Positions 1 to 9,087 of a DNA stretch of 52,973 bases are shown here, one piece after another. The position numbers and the translations under genes are program-made. The stretch is taken from assembly GCF_003846175.1 (NCBI RefSeq), contig NZ_ML123044.1, positions 1,202,843 to 1,255,815 on the forward strand, in the 5' to 3' direction. The stretch is from Streptomyces sp. ADI95-17. GTDB lineage: Bacteria > Actinomycetota > Actinomycetes > Streptomycetales > Streptomycetaceae. The notes under the pieces are model-generated. The model was not told the origin of the DNA. It worked only from the letters and a program-made list of their open reading frames with translations, and searched no databases. Numbering within the stretch: the first letter of the stretch is position 1; each line of letters opens with the position of its first letter.

Positions 1-734
1 CGGGCGCCGGCCACATCGGCGACCGCGGTCGCCATCGGCACCTGGATGCCGAAGACATTGCGCGTGGTGTGCGCGGCGCCGCCGCCGAAGCCGACGAGGA
101 CACCGGCCGCACCGGTACGCATCAGGTGCAGGGCGGCGGTGTACGTGGCGCAGCCGCCGACGATCACCGGGACGTCCAGCTCGTAGATGAACTGCTTGAG
201 GTTGAGCGGCTCGGCCGCACCCGAGACGTGCTCGGCGGAGACCGTCGTACCGCGGATGACGAAGATGTCCACGCCCGCGTCCACGACGGCCTTGGAGAAC
301 TGCGCGGTGCGCTGCGGGGAGAGCGCGGCGGCGGTGACGACACCGGAGTCGCGCACCTCCTTGATGCGCTGCCCGATCAGCTCCTCCTGGATCGGCGCCG
401 CGTAGATCTCCTGGAGGCGGCGGGTCGCCGACTCGACGGGCATCTCGGCGATCTCGTCGAGCAGCGGCTGCGGGTCGGCATGCCGGGTCCACAGCCCTTC
501 CAGGTTGAGGACGCCCAGGCCGCCGAGCTCGCCGATCCGGATGGCGTGCTGCGGGGAGACCACGGAGTCCATGGGAGCGGCCAGGAACGGCAGCTCGAAA
601 CGGTAGGCGTCGATCTGCCAGGCGATCGAGACCTCCTTCGGGTCACGGGTACGGCGGCTCGGAACGACGGCGATGTCGTCGAATGCGTACGCCCGGCGGC
701 CGCGCTTGCCGCGCCCGATCTCGATCTCAGTCAC
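1..734 (-). CDS. guaB3: GuaB3-type IMP dehydrogenase paralogue (C-terminus beyond window)
   Basis: Partial gene: 244 residues visible, running off the left edge. The GTG at 734 is preceded by a GAGGGAAAGG ribosome-binding site. The N-terminus and the (beta/alpha)8 segments (LAAPMDSV near residue 52, GVLNLEGLW near 74) follow the GuaB-related IMPDH family. There is no room for the paired CBS domains of true GuaB. The loop that holds the catalytic Cys in GuaB (GPGSICTTR) reads GGGAAHTTR here, so residue 222 is His. It lies directly downstream of guaB on the same strand but beyond a strong terminator. Known: actinobacteria carry guaB3 beside guaB2, and activity of this paralogue is doubtful. Inference: not a conventional IMP dehydrogenase. 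Confidence 0.92.
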   Translation of the reverse strand, partial: MTEIEIGRGKRGRRAYAFDDIAVVPSRRTRDPKEVSIAWQIDAYRFELPFLAAPMDSVVSPQHAIRIGELGGLGVLNLEGLWTRHADPQPLLDEIAEMPVESATRRLQEIYAAPIQEELIGQRIKEVRDSGVVTAAALSPQRTAQFSKAVVDAGVDIFVIRGTTVSAEHVSGAAEPLNLKQFIYELDVPVIVGGCATYTAALHLMRTGAAGVLVGFGGGAAHTTRNVFGIQVPMATAVADVAGA

Positions 735-788
735 GTGTGTGGCCTTTCCCTCTGCGTTTCAGCGCCTTCCAGTATCCCCGACATATGC

Positions 789-827
789 GCCAGGGGCGGC
801 CCCGGGAGTCCCGGGACCGCCCCTGGC
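789..827 (-). terminator. Strong hairpin terminator after guaB
   Basis: The hairpin begins just after the guaB stop. Outer arms GCCAGGGGCGG / CCGCCCCTGGC and inner arms CCCGGG / CCCGGG are perfect, with one internal mismatch and an AGT loop, giving a stem of about 17 bp. No long U-run follows, as is usual in Streptomyces. It should separate guaB from the guaB3 paralogue. Confidence 0.8.
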
Positions 828-838
828 CCTGTCGGCGG

Positions 839-2386
<1,548 letters not shown>

Positions 2387-2442
2387 CTAACGGCCTCCGG
2401 GGGTGTCTCATTCCACGAGCAAGATCACCCAGAGGTTCTGTA

Positions 2443-2488
2443 GCTTCGTACGGGAGCTTCGTGCTTCGTACGGAAGCTTCGTACGGAA
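2443..2488. repeat. 13-bp tandem repeat upstream of guaB
   Basis: Units of GCTTCGTACGGAA lie at 2463-2475 and 2476-2488 (identical), with a one-base variant at 2443-2455 and a truncated copy GCTTCGT at 2456-2462. Each unit contains the palindrome CGTACG, and GAAGCTTC forms at unit junctions. The array lies between shbA and guaB. Confidence 0.85.
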
Positions 2489-2516
2489 CCCCGCTCGCGG
2501 CCGCGACCGCGTCCGC

Positions 2517-3182
2517 TCACTGCTCCGCGAGGGCCCGCAACCTGCTCAGGGCCCGGTGCTGGGCGACCCGGACGGCGCCCGGCGACATGCCCAGCAGCTG
2601 TCCGGTCTCCTCGGCGGTGAGCCCGACGGCGACCCGCAGGACCAGCAGCTCGCGCTGGTTCTCCGGGAGGTTGGCGAGGAGCTTCTTCGCCCAGGCGGCA
2701 TCGCTGCTGAGCAGGGCGCGCTCCTCGGGCCCGAGCGAATCGTCCGGCCGCTCGGGCATCTCGTCGGACGGCACGGCCGTCGATCCCGGGTGCCGCATGG
2801 CGGCGCGCTGGAGATCGGCGACCTTGTGGCCCGCAATGGCGAACACAAAGGCTTCGAAGGGCCTGCCCGTGTCCTTGTAGCGCGGCAGCGCCATCAGCAC
2901 CGCGACACAGACCTCCTGCGCCAGGTCCTCCACGAAGTGGCGGGCATCACCCGGCAGCCGGTTCAGCCGGGACCTGCAGTAGCGCAGCGCGAGGGGGTGG
3001 ACATGGGCCAGCAGATCATGGGTGGCCTGCGCGTCGCCCTCGACGGCACGGTGCACCAGGGCACCGATCGCCGTCGTCTCGTCGTCGCGCATCGGACCAT
3101 GGTGCCTCGGAGCCGCGTCATCCGTGCTGCCGCGTCCGTAGTTGTGCACCGAAGCGTTATGAGCGGGTGCGCCGGAAGTCAT
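2517..3182 (-). CDS. shbA: ShbA-like RNA polymerase sigma-70 family factor
   Basis: Sigma factor of about 221 residues with region 2 (the [16 protein letters not shown] stretch and an [13 protein letters not shown] segment) and region 4 ([20 protein letters not shown] followed by the [17 protein letters not shown] helix-turn-helix). Position beside guaB and bldM matches shbA, whose product drives transcription of the principal sigma gene hrdB in Streptomyces. I chose the ATG at 3182 because GGAAGGGGAGGG lies just upstream. A longer GTG start at 3233 and a shorter ATG at 3092 are in frame but have weaker ribosome-binding sites. Confidence 0.88.
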   Translation of the reverse strand: MTSGAPAHNASVHNYGRGSTDDAAPRHHGPMRDDETTAIGALVHRAVEGDAQATHDLLAHVHPLALRYCRSRLNRLPGDARHFVEDLAQEVCVAVLMALPRYKDTGRPFEAFVFAIAGHKVADLQRAAMRHPGSTAVPSDEMPERPDDSLGPEERALLSSDAAWAKKLLANLPENQRELLVLRVAVGLTAEETGQLLGMSPGAVRVAQHRALSRLRALAEQ

Positions 3183-3333
3183 GTCCTGCGCCCTCCCCTT
3201 CCGCTCGACCGAATCGTTCCCGAGGAACTCCACATCTCAAGGATGCGGCATCGGCCGGGAAGCGTCACATACCGTCGGCGCGACGGGCTCCGCCGGTGGA
3301 GCGGAGCCCGTACCGCGCATGTCGGTCACGTCG

Positions 3334-3359
3334 CCCCGTCCGCTGCTGCACGGACGGGG
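3334..3359 (-). terminator. Hairpin downstream of bldM
   Basis: Perfect 9-bp arms CCCCGTCCG / CGGACGGGG flank an 8-nt loop, 31 bp past the bldM stop. It probably terminates bldM transcription before shbA. It lacks a U-run. Confidence 0.5.
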
Positions 3360-3389
3360 AATCGATCGACTGCCGGCCACTGCCGGCCC

Positions 3390-4001
3390 TCAGCGGACCA
3401 GGCCCCAGCGGAAGCCGAGCGCGACGGCGTGCGCCCGGTCCGAGGCTCCGAGTTTCTTGAACAGACGCCTGGCGTGCGTCTTCACCGTGTCCTCGGAGAG
3501 GAACAGCTCACGGCCGATCTCGGCGTTCGAACGACCGTGGCTCATTCCTTCGAGCACCTGGATCTCACGCGCGGTGAGCGTCGGCGCCGCACCCATCTCG
3601 GCCGACCGCAGCCGGCGCGGGGCGAGCCGCCACGTCGGATCGGCCAGCGCCTGGGTGACGGTGGCGCGCAACTCCGCGCGGGAGGCGTCCTTGTGCAGAT
3701 AGCCGCGGGCGCCGGCGGCGACCGCGAGCGCGACACCGTCCAGGTCCTCGGCGACGGTCAGCATGATGATCCTGGCGCCGGGGTCGGCGGAGAGCAGCCG
3801 CCGGACCGTCTCCACCCCCCCGAGACCGGGCATGCGTACGTCCATCAGAATCAGATCCGAACGGTCGGCGCCCCAGCGGCGAAGGACTTCCTCGCCGTTG
3901 GCCGCCGTCGTCACCCGCTCCACGCCGGGCACGGTCGCGACCGCGCGACGAAGCGCTTCTCGGGCAAGCGGGGAGTCGTCGCAGACGAGGACGGATGTCA
4001 T
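3390..4001 (-). CDS. bldM: BldM, atypical response regulator controlling development
   Basis: 203-residue DNA-binding regulator of aerial growth and sporulation. The receiver domain (1-120) has the acidic pair D8-D9, the would-be phosphorylation site D54 in LILMDVRM, the Thr in MLTV and Lys in YLHKDAS. The LuxR-type helix-turn-helix occupies about 140-200 (LTAREIQVLEGMSHG, SEDTVKTHARRLFKKL). Known: BldM works without D54 phosphorylation, as homodimer or with WhiI. The ATG at 4001 carries GGAGGAC; the frame is open further upstream but without such a site. Transcription probably starts from the sigma-BldN-type promoter at 4125-4152, leaving a leader of about 115 nt. It is divergent from whiD. 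Confidence 0.97.
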   Translation of the reverse strand: MTSVLVCDDSPLAREALRRAVATVPGVERVTTAANGEEVLRRWGADRSDLILMDVRMPGLGGVETVRRLLSADPGARIIMLTVAEDLDGVALAVAAGARGYLHKDASRAELRATVTQALADPTWRLAPRRLRSAEMGAAPTLTAREIQVLEGMSHGRSNAEIGRELFLSEDTVKTHARRLFKKLGASDRAHAVALGFRWGLVR

Positions 4002-4124
4002 GACCGTCCTCCGAAGCCGATGCGCGTCACCTTGAGCCTCCAGGCTGTTACAAGTCGTCACCTGTGCGGTTGACACTCTCGGACACCTGCCCGATCGCTT
4101 TTTCCGTCAACCGCCTCCGCCCTC

Positions 4125-4152
4125 TCAACGACGGTCACTCGAAAGAGTTACG
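4125..4152 (-). promoter_or_regulatory. Sigma-BldN-type promoter for bldM
   Basis: On the minus strand CGTAAC (plus 4147-4152) is followed after exactly 16 bp by CGTTGA (plus 4125-4130). This equals the sigma-BldN consensus as I recall it, and bldM is a known sigma-BldN target. An imperfect dyad TCACTC-GAAA-GAGTTA (4135-4150) covers the spacer and part of the -35. The divergent bldM-whiD gap (4002-4413) holds no gene. Confidence 0.85.
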
Positions 4153-4317
4153 GGTCGGGGAACCGGGTTCGGCACTCTACGTGAGGGGGCGCACACGGAG
4201 GAGAACGACGCGGATCATCCAATCGTCAACCGAAACTTCACATGAAGGTATGCCCCATTTAGCGGGTTTTCTTCCCTTTTGCTGGTGTCTGTGGATAGAT
4301 TCGCAATCAGTCATATT

Positions 4318-4342
4318 TACATCTACTTACACCGTAGATGTA
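4318..4342. promoter_or_regulatory. Perfect palindrome upstream of whiD
   Basis: Arms TACATCTAC and GTAGATGTA are exact reverse complements (9/9) around a 7-bp spacer. The element sits 72-96 bp before the whiD start, in an AT-richer stretch of the bldM-whiD gap. The symmetry suggests a binding site for a dimeric regulator of whiD; I cannot name the regulator. A hairpin role is less likely given the location near a promoter. Confidence 0.6.
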
Positions 4343-4413
4343 CGGTCGTGGGCACGGTCGATGACGGACGAAAACGACGTTTCCGACTCAGCATGGTTTC
4401 GAGGGGACAAGCA

Positions 4414-4749
4414 ATGGCAGATTTCTCCCGCCTTCCCGGACCCAACGCCGATCTGTGGGACTGGCAACTGCTGGCGGCCTGCCGAGGGGTCGACAGCTCA
4501 CTGTTCTTTCACCCGGAGGGTGAGCGCGGGGCAGCCCGGAGCGCCCGCGAGAACTCGGCGAAAGAGGTCTGCATGCGATGCCCGGTACGCGCCGAGTGCG
4601 CGGCACACGCCCTGGCGGTGCGCGAGCCCTACGGAGTGTGGGGCGGACTGACCGAGGACGAGCGCGAGGAGCTCATGGGACGGGCCCGCAGCCGGCTGAT
4701 CGCGGCCGCGGCGCCGTCGGGTGTGCCGTCCCCGTCGGGGCACGGCTGA
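4414..4749 (+). CDS. whiD: WhiD, WhiB-like [4Fe-4S] protein required for spore maturation
   Basis: 111-residue Wbl protein. Cys23, Cys53, Cys56 and Cys62 give the Wbl pattern (C, then CxxC, then a fourth Cys) that ligates a [4Fe-4S] cluster. The GVWGG turn and a basic C-terminal helix follow. The first ~95 residues match my recollection of S. coelicolor WhiD almost exactly; the C-terminal tail (AAAAPSGVPSPSGHG) is the variable part. Known: Wbl proteins act with the principal sigma factor, and WhiD is needed for late sporulation septation and spore-wall maturation. GAGGGG lies 7 bp before the ATG. The gene is divergent from bldM and convergent with the LysR gene. Confidence 0.97.
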   Translation: MADFSRLPGPNADLWDWQLLAACRGVDSSLFFHPEGERGAARSARENSAKEVCMRCPVRAECAAHALAVREPYGVWGGLTEDEREELMGRARSRLIAAAAPSGVPSPSGHG

Positions 4750-4842
4750 TCCCGGCGCCACGTACACCAACAACAGAAACGTTTCCGCAGTGAAGGCGGT
4801 ACGCACCCGGCCGCACCTGGGGACCGGGTCACAGGCAGGCCC

Positions 4843-5733
4843 TCAGCGGGCGGCTGCCAAGGACAGCCGGTCCAGGGTGGCCGCCACCGCCGGGACCTGG
4901 GCCAGGTCCGGCAGGGTCAGCGCGACGATCTCGCGCTCGATGGCCGGCTCCACCGTCACGGTGCGTGCCCCCTTGGGGCGCACCGACTCGATCGCCAGCT
5001 CCGGCAGCACGGCCACCCCGAGTCCGGCACCGACCAGGCCGACCACCGCCGGGTAGTCGTCGGTGGCGAAGTCGATCCGGGGGGTGAAGCCCGACGCCTC
5101 ACAGACCTCCACGAGCTGGCGGCGGCAGCGCGGGCAGCCCGCGATCCAGGACTCCTCGGCCAGCTCGGCGATGCCCACCGCGGCGGAGTGGGACAGCCGG
5201 TGCCCCTCGGGGACCAGGCCGATCAGCCGGTCGGTGAGCAGCGGGCGTACCACCAGGTCGTCCCATTCGGTGCCGGAGGTGCCGTAACGGAACGCCAGCG
5301 CGATGTCGCAGTCGCCCTCGCGCAGCATCTCGACGGAGCGCGGCGGCTCGGCCTCCACCAGCGAGACCTGGGTGCCGGGGTGGGCCGCGCGCAGTGCGGC
5401 GAGGGCGCCGGGGACCAGCGTGGAGCTGCCGCTGGGGAACGAGACGAGCCGGACCCGGCCGGCCCGCAGCCCGGCGATGGCGGCGACCTCCTCCTCGGCG
5501 GCGGTCAGACCGGCGAGGATGCCGGAGGCGTGGCGGACCAGGGCCTCACCGGCCTGGGTGAGCCGCATCTCGCGTCCGGTGCGGATCAGCAGCGTGGTGC
5601 CCGCCGAAGCCTCCAGGGCCTTCATCTGCTGGCTGACCGCGGGCTGGGTGCAGCCCAGTTCGCGGGCGGCGGCGGAGAACGAGCCGGTGGCGGCCACGGC
5701 GCGCAGGACACGGAGATGACGGGCTTCGATCAC
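4843..5733 (-). CDS. LysR family transcriptional regulator
   Basis: 296 residues, typical LTTR length. The winged helix-turn-helix is at 1-60 (HLRVLRAVAATGSFSAAARE, then CTQPAVSQQMKALE). The effector-binding domain is at about 92-290. It carries an unusual cysteine set, Cys200-x2-Cys203 (CPRC) and Cys211, in the ligand-domain loop; this could sense thiol or metal state, but that is inference. The gene is divergent from the MOSC gene with an 81-bp gap, so control of itself and that neighbour is the simplest reading. The actual target and co-inducer cannot be read from sequence. Confidence 0.9.
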   Translation of the reverse strand: MIEARHLRVLRAVAATGSFSAAARELGCTQPAVSQQMKALEASAGTTLLIRTGREMRLTQAGEALVRHASGILAGLTAAEEEVAAIAGLRAGRVRLVSFPSGSSTLVPGALAALRAAHPGTQVSLVEAEPPRSVEMLREGDCDIALAFRYGTSGTEWDDLVVRPLLTDRLIGLVPEGHRLSHSAAVGIAELAEESWIAGCPRCRRQLVEVCEASGFTPRIDFATDDYPAVVGLVGAGLGVAVLPELAIESVRPKGARTVTVEPAIEREIVALTLPDLAQVPAVAATLDRLSLAAAR

Positions 5734-5742
5734 CCTTCAACC

Positions 5743-5773
5743 ATAAGCGACTCTTGGGTTGGTTGCGCATTAT
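5743..5773. promoter_or_regulatory. Candidate LysR operator
   Basis: An interrupted dyad, ATAAGCGAC at 5743-5751 and GTTGCGCATTAT ending at 5773, lies immediately upstream of the LysR start in the short divergent gap. The arms pair imperfectly. Location and symmetry fit an LTTR recognition site; no experimental motif is known to me. Confidence 0.4.
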
Positions 5774-5814
5774 TGCCGCACATCTTTGAGGGCGGAGTGG
5801 TTAGCGTTCTCGAT

Positions 5815-6516
5815 ATGACGTCCATGGAACCGACCGGGCCGATGCGGCTGCTCACCGTGAACACGGGGCGCCCGAAGGCCGTCCCCCACACCGACGCCCC
5901 CGGGGGCGTGACCGGCATCGACAAGCGGCCTGCCGAGGGGCCGGTGCATGTCACCGATCCCGGGCCCAAGGGCGTCGGCGGCAGCGGTCTGGCCGGGGAC
6001 TCGGTGTGCGATCTGCGCCATCACGGCGGCTCCGACCAGGCGGTGTACGCCTTCGCCCGCGAGGAGCTCGACGCGTGGGAGCGGGAGCTCGGCCGGCCGC
6101 TGGCCAATGGCACGTTCGGCGAGAACCTGACGACCCGTGGGGTCGACGTGAGCGGTGCGAGGATCGGTGAACGCTGGCGGATCGGCGACGGTCTGGTGCT
6201 GGAGGTGACGTCGGGCCGGATTCCGTGCCGTACGTTCGCCGGTCATGTCGGCGAGGAGCGCTGGGTCAGGAGGTTCACCCGTACGGCGGCTCCGGGCGCC
6301 TATCTGCGGGTGATCGAGCCGGGCACGGTCCGGGCCGGGAATCCGGTCGAGATCGTGTTCCGCCCGGACCACGACGTCACCGTGCGCAGGGAGTTCCTGG
6401 CCACCACCACGCGGCGGGATCTGCTGCCGGGGCTCCTCGCGGCCGGGGACGCGCTGCATCCCGAGACGCTGCGGGCCGCCCTGAAGTACGCCGGAAAGCC
6501 GGCGGCGGACGGCTGA
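5815..6516 (+). CDS. MOSC-domain protein (YiiM-like)
   Basis: Roughly 233 residues. The MOSC beta-barrel runs from about residue 60 to 180, with HHGGSDQAVYAF, ANGTFGENLTT and a conserved Cys in SGRIPCRTF. MOSC proteins handle sulfur or molybdenum-cofactor chemistry; YiiM-type members reduce N-hydroxylated compounds as part of molybdoenzyme systems. No molybdoenzyme is encoded nearby, so the substrate is unknown. The start is uncertain: ATG 5815 and 5824 and GTG 5797 are in frame and none has a well-spaced ribosome-binding site, so a leaderless transcript is possible. It is divergent from the LysR regulator. Confidence 0.85.
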   Translation: MTSMEPTGPMRLLTVNTGRPKAVPHTDAPGGVTGIDKRPAEGPVHVTDPGPKGVGGSGLAGDSVCDLRHHGGSDQAVYAFAREELDAWERELGRPLANGTFGENLTTRGVDVSGARIGERWRIGDGLVLEVTSGRIPCRTFAGHVGEERWVRRFTRTAAPGAYLRVIEPGTVRAGNPVEIVFRPDHDVTVRREFLATTTRRDLLPGLLAAGDALHPETLRAALKYAGKPAADG

Positions 6517-6551
6517 TCGCCGCGTGCCGGACAGGCACTAACGTGCCGCGT

Positions 6552-7325
6552 ATGACGACTGCACTGATTACGGGCGCGACCGCGGGGATCGGTGCCGCCT
6601 TCGCGCGGCGGCTCGCGGCGGACGGGCACAACCTGGTGCTGGTGGCGCGCGACACCGAGCGGCTGCGCGAGCAGGCGACGGAGCTGCACGACCGGCACGG
6701 CATCGAGGCCGAGGTACTGAGGGCCGATCTCTCCGAGGACGAGGGGATCGCCTCGGTCGAGGACCGGTTGACGGACCGTCGGCATCCGGTGGACCTGCTG
6801 GTCAACAATGCCGGGTTCGGCAACAAGGGCCGCTATCTGGACGTGCCCATGGCCGACGAGCTGAAGATGCTGAAGGTGCACTGCGAGGCGGTGCTGCGGC
6901 TGACCTCGGCGGCGGCGGCCGGAATGCGGGAGCGCGGCCGGGGCGGTGTGGTCAACGTGGCCTCGGTGGCCGCGTTCGTGCCGCGCGGCACGTACGGCGC
7001 GTCCAAGGCATGGGTCGTGCAGTTCACCCAGGGCGCGGCGAAGGACATGGCCGGCACGGGTGTCCGGCTGATGGCGCTGTGCCCCGGCTTCGTACGGACG
7101 GAGTTCCACCAGCGGGCCGGGATGGGGACCGGCAACATTCCGGGCTGGATGTGGCTCGACGCGGACAAGCTGGTGGCCACGGCCCTGGCGGACCTGGCGC
7201 GCGGCAAGTCGGTCTCGGTCCCCGATCCCCGGTACAAGGCGCTGATGGGGGTCGTGAAGGTGACGCCGCGCGGCCTGCTCGGAGGGATGACCTCCAAGAC
7301 AGGCCGCAAGTACGGTCCTCAGTGA
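6552..7325 (+). CDS. Short-chain dehydrogenase/reductase
   Basis: 257-residue SDR of the classical type. The Rossmann glycine motif is TGATAGIG at residues 7-14, NNAG is near 87, the catalytic Ser is in VASVAAF, and Tyr/Lys are in YGASK. The C-terminal part (PGFVRTEFH) is typical. The cofactor is probably NADP, given basic residues after the glycine motif (ARDTERLRE). The substrate is unknown. It follows the MOSC gene by 35 bp on the same strand and may be cotranscribed. A GTG at 6543, spaced 7 bp from GGACAGG, is an alternative start. Confidence 0.92.
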   Translation: MTTALITGATAGIGAAFARRLAADGHNLVLVARDTERLREQATELHDRHGIEAEVLRADLSEDEGIASVEDRLTDRRHPVDLLVNNAGFGNKGRYLDVPMADELKMLKVHCEAVLRLTSAAAAGMRERGRGGVVNVASVAAFVPRGTYGASKAWVVQFTQGAAKDMAGTGVRLMALCPGFVRTEFHQRAGMGTGNIPGWMWLDADKLVATALADLARGKSVSVPDPRYKALMGVVKVTPRGLLGGMTSKTGRKYGPQ

Positions 7326-7333
7326 GCGGTCGG

Positions 7334-8863
7334 TTACCGCACCCCGCGGCCCGCGTAGGCGCCGATGTTGGGGGCGCCGGGCCTGAGCCGGTTGCCGAAG
7401 TAGTCCTTGCCGCCGTTGTTGTCGATGACGGCTCCGGCGGCGAGGGCGGGCGAGCCGGCGCCGAGCCGGAAGTCGGCCCGGAGCTTCGGGTCCGCCGTGA
7501 TGCCGCCGGGGTTCGGGCGGGTCATCTCGATGCCGTAGAAGGCGTTGTGGTCGAAGGAGAGCCCGGGGGTCGGGTTCTTGAAGGCGTAGCCGCCGGTGCC
7601 CTCACTCACGAATACGTTGTTGCGGATGGCCAGTTCGTGCTGGGTGGTGGCGGGGCTGCCGGCGTCGTCCTGGACGAGGTAGCCGGGGATCTGCTCCTTG
7701 TTGCGGAAGGTGTTGTTGTAGATCTCGGTGCCCAGGATCGGGCCCCAGCAGTTCTGGACGAGGCGGGCGCCGTCGTTGCTGCTGACGTTGTACCGGGCGA
7801 CCGTGCCGATGGTCTTGGCGCCGCTGTACGGGCAGATCAGCAGGAAGCCGCCCTTGTTGTCGTGGCTGTAGTTGTACTGGAAGACGGTGTTCCGGGAGGC
7901 GCCGTCGGCGTCGAAGGACATTCCGTCGTGGGTGTTGCCGCCGCCGGAGACCTCGTTGTACTCGACGGTCGTGTCGTCGGTGTTGAAGGTCCAGATGCCC
8001 GCGTTGGCGGAGGGCGAGCGGAGCTGGAAGCCGTCGACCCGGTTGTGGTCGACCCGGGCGCCGCTGGTGGTGTCGAGCTTCATCCCGTCGCCGGCCAGGG
8101 ACTTCAGCGTGTTGTGGTGGATGCGGACGCCGGTGCTGGGCGTCCACTCCCCCGGGTAGACGTTCGGGTCCTGCTGCTGGCCGACCAGATCGCGCTTGGA
8201 GAAGGTCGACTTGAAGTAGATGCCCTCTCGGTCGACGTCCTCGATGCGGTTGTTGCCGATGTCCAGGCCGTCGTACCAGCTGGCCTTCGCCGTGCCCTCG
8301 ACGGCGATGTGGATCGCGCTGGAGCCGGACACCGTCTTGTAGTCGCCGCCGCGCACGTCGTGGATGTAGAGGCCGGAGATGTCGAAGCCGCGGGCCACGC
8401 CGTAGTCGGTGAGGCGGAGGCGGACGCCGTTGCGCTCGCTGCCGGGGTTGTCGGCGTTGGTGATCTCCAGCGCCTTGAGGTGCACGTACTGCGTGTTGGC
8501 GAGCAGGACCACGTCATGGGCGCCCGCGCCGTCGAGCCGGGCGCGGGCCGGGCCGTTGCCGTAGTCGGCGATGGTGAACGGGGCGCGGGCGGAGCCGGTG
8601 CCGGTGGGGGCGAGGGTGCCGGTGCAGGTGGCGCCGCGCTTGAACAGGAGCCGGTCGCCGGGACCGTAGGTGTGCGCGTTGGCCTCGGCGAGCGAGGTCC
8701 AGGGGTGCTGCTTGCTGCCGGTGGCGCCGGCCGGGTCCGCGGCGCAGTCGACGTGGAAGGTGCGGCCGGCCGGCGCGGCCTGCGCGGCGGTCTGGCTCGC
8801 GACGGTCAGGCCGCCTGCGGCGGTCAGGGCCGCGAGCGCCGCAGCGGTGACGCGATGTCTCAC
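7334..8863 (-). CDS. Secreted right-handed parallel beta-helix protein
   Basis: About 509 residues. The GTG at 8863 has GGAGG 4 bp upstream; frames extend further but without a ribosome-binding site. The N-terminus is a Sec signal peptide (basic VRHR, an Ala-rich core, AQA-A near residue 29). The rest is rich in short strands with repeated N-N-x and G-I/M-x-F/L rungs (IHHNTLKSL, VEYNEVSGGGNTHDG, IRNNVFV), the signature of pectate-lyase-like helices. Cysteines are few. Such proteins usually cleave or bind acidic polysaccharides; no catalytic triad can be assigned by eye. It is divergent from the DeoR/LacI-type regulator and near a sugar-type ABC transporter, suggesting extracellular depolymerisation of the transported substrate. 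Confidence 0.85.
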   Translation of the reverse strand: MRHRVTAAALAALTAAGGLTVASQTAAQAAPAGRTFHVDCAADPAGATGSKQHPWTSLAEANAHTYGPGDRLLFKRGATCTGTLAPTGTGSARAPFTIADYGNGPARARLDGAGAHDVVLLANTQYVHLKALEITNADNPGSERNGVRLRLTDYGVARGFDISGLYIHDVRGGDYKTVSGSSAIHIAVEGTAKASWYDGLDIGNNRIEDVDREGIYFKSTFSKRDLVGQQQDPNVYPGEWTPSTGVRIHHNTLKSLAGDGMKLDTTSGARVDHNRVDGFQLRSPSANAGIWTFNTDDTTVEYNEVSGGGNTHDGMSFDADGASRNTVFQYNYSHDNKGGFLLICPYSGAKTIGTVARYNVSSNDGARLVQNCWGPILGTEIYNNTFRNKEQIPGYLVQDDAGSPATTQHELAIRNNVFVSEGTGGYAFKNPTPGLSFDHNAFYGIEMTRPNPGGITADPKLRADFRLGAGSPALAAGAVIDNNGGKDYFGNRLRPGAPNIGAYAGRGVR

Positions 8864-8952
8864 AATTCCTCCGTACGAACAGTCAGGATCGGGCGAACAG
8901 TCGGGGTCGGGACGGGGACGAGTCCGCATCGCCGGGAATCCTGGACTTGGAT

Positions 8953-9007
8953 TGATCGAACGTCAATGGATTGCGTTTGAATGATCGAAACTCCCATCGT
9001 TCGATCA
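8953..9007. promoter_or_regulatory. TGATCGAA operator cluster in divergent promoter region
   Basis: TGATCGAA occurs at 8953-8960 and 8982-8989, and its reverse complement TTCGATCA at 9000-9007. The latter two form a perfect 8-bp inverted repeat with a 10-bp spacer. The cluster is between the beta-helix gene and the regulator gene (8864-9087). TTCGATCA recurs upstream of the ABC transporter. Confidence 0.6.
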
Positions 9008-9087
9008 CGTTGGTCTAGGGTCGGAAGAAGGGCCCCGGCGCCGGCCGGACCGGGGGCCGGCACACACACTGCGAGGGGACTGCTGCC

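Noticed and set aside
4135..4150. BldD box at the bldM promoter
   Set aside because: The half sites TCAC and GTTA fit TNAC/GTNA, but the 8-bp gap is longer than in the recalled consensus, so I do not call BldD binding.
4776..4785. Palindrome GAAACGTTTC after whiD as a regulatory operator
   Set aside because: It lies between convergent gene ends with no start codon downstream; a 10-bp palindrome alone is weak evidence.
8864..8929. Longer N-terminus for the beta-helix protein starting at 8929
   Set aside because: It would add a repetitive Pro/Asp/Cys stretch before the signal peptide and has no ribosome-binding site; GTG 8863 has GGAGG.
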